Assembly: GCA_948144175.1 (NCBI GenBank)
Contig: CANXME010002192.1
Location: 62,001 to 126,000, forward strand
Origin: Closterium sp. NIES-65
Lineage: Eukaryota > Streptophyta > Zygnematophyceae > Desmidiales > Closteriaceae
DNA length: 64,000 bases
Direction: 5' to 3'
Shown in pieces: positions 56,147 through 64,000 of the stretch (position 1 is the first letter of the stretch; the number at the start of each line of letters is the position of its first letter). The notes under the pieces were generated by a model. The model saw nothing but the letters and a program-made list of their open reading frames with translations. It was not told the origin of the DNA and did not search any database. Position numbers and translations under genes: made by a program.

Positions 56147-57250
56147 TCACAGGTCGATGATCTTGGCGCCATTGCCCAACTTCGACTGAGGGCTGGCGAT
56201 TCTCTTCTGTCTTCTCGGCCACTGCTGCTCCTCCAACCACTTCCAACCACTCCACGCCACATCAAGCCGCCCCTTCTCCCGTACCTCCGCCAGCCGCTGC
56301 CTCGAGGACGCCACCAGCACGTCCCACCTGCCGCGCGACCTTTCCCGCGCCAGCGCCTCGTTCGCCTTGGCCCACGTCACGGCCCACCGCCCCTTGGCGC
56401 GCTCCTTCTCAATGCGCTCTTTGGCTTTTGCCCACGCCACCTTCACGCGCCCGCGCAATCTCTCCTTCGCCAGCTGCCGGTTCGTCCGCGCGCTCGCCAG
56501 CATCACGCGCCCCTTGGCCTGCTCCTCCGCCATCCGCGCCCGCTCACGCGCGCTCGCCACCTGCAACCGCTCCCGCGCCTTCTCCTGCGCCAGGCGCGCG
56601 TCCACCTCTGCCTGCGCAACACCGTTGCGCGCCTTGACCGTGCCTTCCGCCTGCGCAAGTCTCTTGCGCGCGTTGGCCCACGCCACCTGCCACTGCCCCT
56701 GCGCCCTCACTTGAGTAAGCCGCTCGTTCGCCCTCGCGCGCGCCACGTCGTACATCCCGCGCACCCTCGCCGCGGTGATCCGCTGCTCCCCCTTCGCCTT
56801 CACAAACGCCCACCGCCCTTCCGCTCTCTCCGCCGCCACCTTTTCCTTCTCGTGCGCCCGCGCCACTTTTACCTGCCCGCGCGCGCGCTCCTTCGCCAGC
56901 CACTCGCGCGTCCGCTCCCACATGACCTGCCAGCGCCCCCGCGCGCGGTCTTCCGCCAGCTGCTTCTGCGTCTCCGCCTGCACCACCTGCCGCTGCCCGC
57001 GCGCGTCTACCTCCACCAACCGCTGCGTTGCCTTCGAGAATGCCGCGCGCCACTTGTCGGTCAACGCGGGGGGCGCGGACTTGGGGGAAACGACCAGCGC
57101 TACCAAGTACAGGGGGGATGCGACGTGCGATGCAGTGACGAAGGAGAGGCGGTGGAGAGGTGACTGGAAGCAGTGAGATAAGCTACTTGGGCTATTTTGT
57201 GGCAGACAAGCTCGTGTGACATTATCGGGCATTGCGACAAGTGTGGGCAT
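56147..57250 (-). CDS. Protein of thirteen 20-residue Arg/Ala/Trp-rich helical repeats (367 aa), function unknown
   Basis: One open frame. From about residue 63 to 330 the sequence is a regular 20-residue repeat with consensus RGRWQVAWAKARERLAEERA, about thirteen times and without indels except near the repeat NGVAQAEVDARLAQEKA. Conserved positions are Gly2, an aromatic or hydrophobic at 4, Val/Ala at 6-7, Trp/Arg at 8-9, Arg at 13 and Leu at 15. The pattern predicts long basic helices. The first 60 residues are weakly hydrophobic (SFVTASHVASPLYLVALVV), possibly a membrane or targeting segment, and the C terminus is KLGNGAKIIDL. The start Met at 57250 could instead be 57232, or a 5' exon may be missing. 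I know no family with this exact repeat; similarity to apolipoprotein-like or LEA-like helical repeats is structural guesswork. Confidence 0.65.
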   Translation of the reverse strand: MPTLVAMPDNVTRACLPQNSPSSLSHCFQSPLHRLSFVTASHVASPLYLVALVVSPKSAPPALTDKWRAAFSKATQRLVEVDARGQRQVVQAETQKQLAEDRARGRWQVMWERTREWLAKERARGQVKVARAHEKEKVAAERAEGRWAFVKAKGEQRITAARVRGMYDVARARANERLTQVRAQGQWQVAWANARKRLAQAEGTVKARNGVAQAEVDARLAQEKARERLQVASARERARMAEEQAKGRVMLASARTNRQLAKERLRGRVKVAWAKAKERIEKERAKGRWAVTWAKANEALARERSRGRWDVLVASSRQRLAEVREKGRLDVAWSGWKWLEEQQWPRRQKRIASPQSKLGNGAKIIDL

Positions 57251-58877
57251 GACTGACCTTTCTTCTCTTGCTCGGACGCGCCACGTGTGACCATGCGGCC
57301 TGCGTGAAGCAAGAACGAGTTAGCGTCGACTATTTCGTGCACTCTTTCACAAAGACGGCATGATTGCATCATTGGCTCAGCTCAAGCTTGCATCGATTCC
57401 GTTTTTCCCGACTACTATGAACGAAAAGTTGTCGAGGGATGGAATGATCGCAAGTACCTCGACGTAATGGAACCCGCTTGAAGGAGATATTTGAGATTTG
57501 GCGAGCCGGGGACGCCGTTAAACGAAGCGGCATCGACATGCCTGTCTTCGGCAAGCGCACTGCATGCGCCGCCATCGCCGCAGACTGATGATACCAGAAA
57601 TGGCGAGATTTAAGAGAGAAACGAAGCTTGTGATCTACACCTGGTTACTCTTTCTGTCAGCGGTGAAAGCGAAAATGAGAATCATGGGCTTTCTGCATCT
57701 GCAAAAATGGTTAGCTAACTATGGAGCTCCAGCAAAACTAGAAATGAGCGAAATGGATGACAATGAAATCTGAAACAGGTCACGCACTCACGGGTGGGTT
57801 GGGAAGATCAAATGCTGGACAAGGAGGGAGACGCGGAAGAGCGCAACATCACGTGTGGTTGGGGGAATCGCGACGCGCCACGCCACCCAGTCATGCTGAG
57901 CTGAAGGAGTCTTCTGAATTGTGATTCGTCTCCGGTGTGGTTTCTGCTTCGCTGTTCAAGACGCAAGAGCTGATGTGGCGCGGCGTGAATTGCTAGGAGG
58001 TCGATATTTACGCTGTGCTTGCACTCCCCTGACACTTAAACCGAGGAGTTCAATTCCACAGGGAAAATCCCGGCCTGCTCGAATGGCATCCTCCCGAATG
58101 AAGCTCTCCGCTTCCCTGCTGTTACTTGTCCTCGTTTGCACCAGCTCTCGTTTACCTTCAACGCCTTTGGATCGCTACGATGATAACGCTCTTTGCGTTC
58201 GGTTTTCTTTTCGGAACGATCCTCTTGAAGGTGAGCCATGTTTCTTGTACAATAACGAAGGAACTGTGCGCAGGTTATTGGTGTCTCGATTTCTGCTTCG
58301 CCTTCTCTACTCCGACATCCTGGGAAAGGTGAGCTGGGGTTGCAAGTTGTGTGCGCTAACTCCGGTTCTGTGTGCTGGCACAGTTCGCCACTTCAGCAAA
58401 GGCTGCGTCTTGACCTTAAAAGAAGGCTGTCCTTCGCTCGAATTATGGAATTTGATTGCTTATCCTGAAGACCTCACTATCTATGTCGTCTGTGAGTCAG
58501 ATCGGACCACCTCTGGATGCTTTCTCTCATGCAAGGCCCTTACGGCGGGTCTGCTTCGTCCTCCAGACCCTGGATTACCTGTTCCACCTCACGACCACCT
58601 CGCAAACCCCCGTGGTGGCCTGGTATTGCCAGCCTCCTCACATGCCTTTCCTTCCGACTCGGGTAGCCGATCTGGCTCCCAGTCATGTTCTCATGGTTGC
58701 CACGGCCATTGCCAAGGCACCTTTTTTCTCTCGAATCGCCCCTTTGCTCTCAGTGAGCGATCCGGGCTTTGGCCCTTGTGCTGCTTCTTGATTGCCGATT
58801 CGACGGCCTTCTCCTCCCTCCCTCGCTTCTGGCATAAAATCAGGCCGTTGGCCTCATTACGATCACCTCTCGCTACC
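57251..58877. other. Intergenic and probable 5' UTR of the LINE
   Basis: The plus-strand frame of LINE ORF1 is open back to 57921. Within it lies a hydrophobic Met-initiated peptide at about 58083-58170 (MKLSASLLLLVLVCTSS). Whether this is a coding exon or chance is unclear. The true LINE 5' end could not be determined. Confidence 0.4.
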
Positions 58878-60606
58878 ATGGCTACAGAGCACAATCCCGA
58901 CCACGTCATGGCGGAAGGCCAGCTTCCCGTCGGAGACGATACACTTGACGAGCTGGGGGATGAGTTCCTCGACGATCTCCCCGACGGAGCTCTGCCCGAT
59001 CCCCGCGAAAACGCTGCGCCGTCAGCTCCTGTCAGTGCTCAGCCGCTTCCTTCGGGAGAACCTGCGGCGAAGAAGCTATGCAGTGAGGGGCAATCCTCGG
59101 CTGCTGGTACCTCAGGCACTGCCTCCGCGCTCCCTTCGGCCCCTCCTCCGGTTCCCCGCGCGAGCTCCTCCGGCAGCTCTGCTGCCACGGCCTCTGCGTC
59201 TGGTCGTACACCTGCTCCCTCTGCGCCTCGCCCGGCGCTTGCTACTCGCTCTCGGCCCGTACAGCCGGAACCTGAAACAGACCATGCTGCTGCTGGCGCG
59301 ATCACTGGCCTTGCTCCCCACGCTCGCTATCGGAACCTGCGTCGACATCGCACGTCGGTCGGCGCGGTTCTGCATGCTCTGACGCGCAACACGCAGTCAA
59401 TGGTGGACGTGATTTTCCCCGAGGCTTCTTCGGAGGAGGTTCGTGCCGCGGTGCTTACGCGTATCTCAGCCCTCATCAACGGTCAGGCTTTTAACGGTGT
59501 CATCCCCTCGTTTGAATCTGCGGCTGGTGAGGCCTTGCGGCTTCCCCGCCATACGTATTCCAGGCATACCTTCTCTTGGCCCTCTGCTAATGACGCTATA
59601 ATCTTTCGCAGCCTCTTCCCGGTCACGGTTTGTCTGGCTAACAACCGTGCGATGGAAGTCAAGGTTTTCTCTGATCCCAATCAGGAGTTCACGACGGCTC
59701 GTGCCAGGGGCGACACCCACGTGGTCCTCCGCAATGTTCCGCTGGGGTACTCTCCTGAGCGCATGCGCAGCACGCTTCTTGCGGGAACGACCGAGGCAGG
59801 ATTGCCTTGGCTCTTTGACCTTCGCCTGTTTCACCGTCTCAAGGATCCTTACGACGACTCGGCGTACTCTCAGCTGCTCGGTCTTCCCGTGGCAGCAGAT
59901 GGTGATGCAGGCTTCGACCGTATCCCTGCGGTCCTTTGGCTTCCGGGCCAGGAGGACCCTGTGCTTCTCAACATCTCATCCCACTCCTGCTCCGTATGCT
60001 CCAGCAATCACCGCGTGAACGATCACGCGTGCTTCGCTCTCACCCGCCGTGCGCGCCTCCCGAACCGCCACACCATCTCGGTGGCCCAGCTGCAATCTGT
60101 CAACGGTACGGTCACAAATTTATCTCTCTTGTCACGATGCCTGTTGCGTTCTCCGCCCCCCTTACGTTTCGCCCTTTTCCATATCAAACTCGACAATGTC
60201 CTCTCTTCTTGTCATCCCCAGATCCTACGCCTGGCTTCCCCTTCTTCAACACCCCAATCTGCTCGGCCTTTTTTTCTGGCTTACCTTACTACGTGCGACT
60301 CTTCACTATTTCCTCCTCCTTCTCACAGGTCGGCTGATTGGCCAGCAGCCCGCCCCCGCAGCTTTCAAGAAGGACCCAGGCCTTCTCCTGATTGGGATCG
60401 ACCTGGACGTCGAAGTCTGGACGTGCTCCTTGTGCGAGTTCGAGTGTGGCTTGGCCTTGGACAGTGCCATGCACCACCTCGCCTCCGATGCTCACCGCAA
60501 GCACCTGCAGGACTCGGCTCACCTGCCGGCTGTCAAAGAGAAATATGGGGCCTGGAGGGTCACTACGCTGTTGCAGCACCCCCGCATCACTGCATTCCTG
60601 CAGTAG
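58878..60606 (+). CDS. LINE ORF1 protein, probably spliced (58878-60105 joined to 60329-60606)
   Basis: Start ATG in a strong context (CTACCATGG) at 58878. Joined as proposed it gives 1,506 nt (501 aa). Residues 1-150 are acidic, then Pro/Ser/Ala-rich. A central region (VVLRNVPLGYSPERM) recalls the RRM-like or DUF4283 part of plant LINE ORF1, and CSVCSSNHRVNDHAC is knuckle-like. After the intron comes a U1-type zinc finger Cys442-x2-Cys445-x12-His458-x6-His465. The junction at residue 410 has a consensus GT donor (AACG then GTACGG) and a pyrimidine-rich acceptor (cctccttctcacag), and it preserves phase. Without splicing, the frame stays open to 60836 with an unlike, low-quality C terminus. 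A frameshift instead of an intron is the alternative. Confidence 0.7.
60106..60328 (+). other. Putative 223-bp spliceosomal intron inside LINE ORF1
   Basis: It opens GTACGG and closes TTCTCACAG after a 20-nt pyrimidine tract. Its length is not a multiple of three, and removing it joins the RRM-like part to the zinc-finger frame exactly in phase. Confidence 0.6.
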
Positions 60607-60829
60607 ATGCCTCCTTGGATGGCCGGGCTTTTGCTCGCGCATGTCTAGCCTGCCAGTGGCACTATGTACCTCATAGCCTGAACTTTTGCCTTGCTCTCAC
60701 GTTGTATCTCCTGCAAAAGTACTCAATCGCGCTGGCTCGCCCCTGTGCCTGCTCAGCTTCTTCTTTCTTTCTCTACCACGCCCTGTGGATGCACATGCCT
60801 GCGCATGTGAGGGCTCAACACAGTTCACA

Positions 60830-63800
60830 ATGTTAATCCCCCTTACCATCCGCTGCATTAATGTCAACGGTCTCAATAAAATGCAGAAAATGTATGATCT
60901 CCGCTCATGGCTGTCTAACAGTGATCGAAAAGTTGACATATTAATTTTAGTCGACACCAGGCTCACAATCAACTTTCCCCGTCTCCTGCTGTCCCTCAGA
61001 CCATCTTCTCACGCCCAATGCCCGCCGCCTTATACCGATAAAGCTAAACCAGGAGGTATTGCTATTCTAGTGTTCAACAAAAATATCTCTATATCTTCTA
61101 TCGACCCCTCCCCTGACGGCCGTTTACTCTCGATCCACGTCAACTTCCTGCAAGAGCAGTTTCGCATCATTGCGATCTATGCCCGCTGCACGGTCACCCT
61201 CCGCAGGCAGTGGTGGCGTGCTATCTTCGCCCCAGCACTTGACATCCCCACGGCAGCAGCTGGTACTATTTTGGCCGGGGATTTCAACGCAGTTTGCGCT
61301 CCGGAAGACCGAAATAGGCCTCTACTCAGTCACGAAATTTCTGAAGGAACCATGCTGTCGAATATTCTCTCTAATCATGGCTTAATCGATTCTTTCCGGA
61401 AAATTTTCCCCACTACCACCATGTTTTCCTTTTTCGCCATCCCTAGGAGCGATCAGGACGAGGATTCTGCTCCCTCTGCCTCCCGCTTAGACCGCATCCA
61501 CATCTCTAAGGCTCTGGCGGCCCGTCTCCTTGACGCAGCTTATTACTCAGTTTCCAAGGATGTGTCGGACCACAATCTTGCCCCTTCCTGCTCCTTCCAA
61601 TGCGACAGTCCTAACATAGCCCCACGGCCATGGCGCATCCCTCTGGCCATTCTTAAACGTCCGCAGTTGGAGCTCACTGTTAGATCGGCGTGCCGCTCTC
61701 TCCCTACGACTCTCTCCGCGGCAGATTGGGACCCTTGGAAGCTGGCCCTGTGCAATCAAATCAAATCCTTCGCTGGGCAAGAAAAGATCCGAGTCCGAAA
61801 GACCATCTCGCACTTGCAGACTCTCACTTCCCAACTTCGGATTCACCTTGCCGTTAACCCTACCGACTTAGTAGCCAAGGAACGTCTTCGCATCGCCTCG
61901 CTACAGTTTGAACGATACGAAGCTAGCCGGTCTGCCGAGTTAGCGCTGAAAGCGAAGCTCAAAGTAGAGGGCCCAAGAGAGATGGGCGTCTCCTCCCTGC
62001 TTGTCGGAGTAAACAACAGGATCAAGGCATCTTTAATAGCCTCGCTACAATCCCCCTCAGGCTCGGCTATCACCGACCTGCCCGGTATGTCCGCTTTGTG
62101 CACGTCCTTTTTCCAGCAGCTGTATGGCGGCTCTCAGAAGGTGACCCCCGATCCCTCCTTTTGGTCCCTTGTCCCTCCCTCCCAGCTTTCCCCTGAGGCT
62201 CTCTCCCGCCTCTCGCTCCCTTTCTCTCCCACGGAAATTTCCAAGGCCATCGCCTCGCTCCCGAAAGGAAAAACCCCGGGGCCGGATGGTCTTTCAGGAG
62301 AGCTGTTCCGAACCTTCCGAACTCTCTTCACTCCCGCTCTGCACTCTCTGTTTCTTGGAACTCAGGACTCTCTCCCCCAGTCTATGCTACAGGGCCGGAC
62401 AGTTCTCATTCCAAAAAAAAGTGACGCCACATTGGTCGACAACCTACGCCCCATCACACTTATGAACACCGATTATAAGGTACTGGCGATTTGCCTGGCT
62501 AATCGCCTTCAACCTCTTTTGCCTTCCCTCATCAACCACTCACAGACCGCCTTCATCAAGACTCGTAGGATTGGGGACACACTTAATGACACCTTGGACA
62601 TCTTCGACTGGGCCACGGCACAGTCATTACCCCTTCTTGCACTCACTGTCGACATCCGGAAGGCGTATGACATGGTCGACAGAGATTTCCTCTTCACCTG
62701 CCTCTCCCACCTCGGCCTTCCTGCCACCTTCATCCACTGGGTCAAATTGATGCATTCAGGCACCACTACCCGAATTTCCGTGAATAACTTCTGCGGTCCT
62801 TCTATACCTGTCATCACCGGTGTCAGGCAAGGATGCCCGCTGGCTCCGTTGCTTTTTCTCTGCGTAACAGAAATTTTCCACCGCTCTACTTCCTGCTTCT
62901 TGCCTGGCTTCCCTATTTCCCGCACCCAACGCCGACTGATGGCATGTTATGCGGATGACGTCACCATCTTCCTCAACTCGGACGATGAGCTTCGTGTAGC
63001 CTCTCACGCCTTGCTCTCCTTTGCCTCAATCTCAGGCGAGCATCTCAATTGGGCTAAGTGCTCTGTCATTCCCTTCAACTTCTCCCCTTCCGCTATCACC
63101 CGCGCAGGCGATATCCCCATTCGATCACACTCAGATTTCGAACGGATCCTCGGTATTTTCGTGGGCAGTTCCGGTCTCACCGATACCACCTGGAACATCA
63201 CATTGGCAAAGGTTAAACGCTCGGCCAACCTCCTCTCTAATCTTCATGCCACCTCCTCGTGCAGGAAAAACCTGTCCTCGGAGAATCTCAATTCAGCCCT
63301 CTCGTATCCAGGACGCTTCCAACCGCCATCCTCCCCCACTACCAAAGCACTGGATGACGCGGTAGGAAACTTCCTGTCCGCATCAAAGTTCAAGTCGGCG
63401 GGACGAACGACACGCCTCCTCACCCACACGGTCCTGTACAACAAGATCGAGCACGGTGGGTTGGGCGCGATCCGACCTTCGGCACAAATCAAAGCCTTAA
63501 ACATACAACGAGCCCTCCGCCGCTTCTCCCCTTAGCCGGGCGCTGCTGTGGCCAGGACGTGCGTACCCATCCCCTTCGGCCTGCATGGCTTCCTACTTCA
63601 CTCTGATTTCACCTCTGCCCTCCCCCCTGCCACCCCCACCCGACTACGAGAAGAGGTCAAATGTTTTCTTGAACTCAAACTTGAGGTCCTTCCCCCCAGA
63701 CTGGAATTCTGGTGCATTCTGGCTGAACCAATCCCCTTCAACAGATTTTTCGTCAACCCCGGCGGCCGCCCGTATGGACGAATCCAAGAAGAAGCGTTCC

Positions 63801-64000
63801 TGCTCATTGAAGAAGTACGGGTTGGACACATAGTGCGCCGGGATGCTAGTGGAGCTCGCCGACTCACGGATCACGAAATTATGGCTCAGTACCCCCCACA
63901 AAAATACCCATGCAGCCGAAGAATCATCAACGAAATCTACGACGCCATGCCTAAGGAATGGTGGGCCGCTCTGGGGTCATCCCACTCTCTCGTTCCTCTG
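60830..64000 (+). pseudogene. LINE ORF2: endonuclease-reverse transcriptase, one nonsense codon, 3' truncated by window
   Basis: The ATG at 60830 (MLIPLTIRCINVNGLNK) is the likely start; the frame is open from 60686. The endonuclease has INVNGLNK, AGDFNAV, SRLDRIHIS and SDHNLAP. The usual catalytic Glu (ETR/ETK motif) reads VDTRL. The reverse transcriptase has LIPKK, LRPITLMN, DIRKAYDMVDR, GVRQGCPLAPLLF and the catalytic YADDVTIF. A TAG at 63533-63535 follows RRFSP. The same frame then continues without a stop to position 64000 with plausible C-terminal sequence (NPGGRPYGRIQEEAF), so the TAG is probably a single lesion in this copy. An RNase H domain, if any, is not in view. Confidence 0.88.

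Larger units (their letters stand above)
58878..64000 (+). mobile_element. Non-LTR retrotransposon (LINE) with ORF1 and ORF2, 3' part outside the window
   Basis: ORF1 (58878-60606) carries a nucleic-acid-binding region and zinc motifs. ORF2 (60830 onward) carries an APE-type endonuclease and a reverse transcriptase with YADD. The organisation is that of plant L1-like elements. The 5' limit is not defined and the element runs off the right edge, so a 3' UTR, poly(A) tail and target duplications cannot be seen. Confidence 0.9.

Noticed and set aside
56132..57163. 343-codon plus-strand frame, Arg/His/Pro-rich
   Set aside because: Antisense shadow of the 20-residue repeat protein; the minus-strand frame shows the regular, diverged protein repeat.
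57921..60836. A single 971-codon ORF1
   Set aside because: Its N-terminal part lies upstream of a good start codon at 58878. Its C-terminal part reads the putative intron, and then runs out of frame relative to a clear zinc finger.

Overview
The window reads as nuclear DNA of a green-lineage (streptophyte) eukaryote. It carries spliced genes for a chloroplast SRP54 with transit peptide, a plant-type MAP kinase kinase 3 with its C-terminal NTF2-like domain, a plant serine carboxypeptidase, a GH13 branching enzyme and a small soluble pyrophosphatase, together with Ty1/copia and LINE retrotransposons. GC-rich exons, many short GT-AG introns and abundant intronic minisatellites would suit a charophyte alga, perhaps a zygnematophyte such as Closterium. 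That placement is an inference, not a proof. All exon borders below were set by hand from splice consensus, reading phase and similarity to known families. I could not run an alignment or see any RNA data.

Layout. 1-5.7 kb: Ty1/copia element A on the minus strand, cut by the window edge. 5.9-10.9 kb (+): cpSRP54. 11.7-16.0 kb (+): serine carboxypeptidase. 16.28-22.37 kb: complete but decayed Ty1/copia element B with near-identical LTRs. 22.4-23.0 kb: possible MITE-like element. 23.2-26.8 kb (-): plastid-targeted protein with four SAP/Rho-N-like motifs. 27.4 kb: fold-back element. 28.5-36.9 kb (+): degenerate SEX4-like phosphatase domain fused to a long coiled coil. 37.1 kb: 41-bp hairpin insertion. 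37.8-38.9 kb (-): inorganic pyrophosphatase. 39.4-41.3 kb (-): leucine-carboxyl-methyltransferase-family protein. 42.1-42.9 kb (+): intronless 271-residue protein. 43.7-47.4 kb (-): MKK3. 48.6-54.9 kb (-): GH13 branching enzyme-like protein. 56.1-57.3 kb (-): protein of thirteen 20-residue repeats. 58.9 kb to the end (+): LINE with ORF1 and ORF2.

The host genes are unrelated housekeeping and plastid functions: protein targeting to thylakoids, vacuolar or secreted proteolysis, starch metabolism, pyrophosphate removal and signalling. I see no operon-like or pathway cluster. Two plastid carbohydrate themes recur (the branching enzyme and the SEX4-like domain), but the genes lie 12 kb apart and need not be linked.

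The most striking signal is structural. At eight introns in four different genes, on both strands, the end of an exon and its 5' splice site have been tandemly duplicated as one unit. The unit is 17-29 bp and copy number runs from 2 to 63, so the intron begins with an array of near-identical splice donors; two further introns show weaker versions. The extreme case at 35.2-36.7 kb has 62 added 23-bp units with no indel. A second unusual point is an apparent spliceosomal intron inside LINE ORF1.
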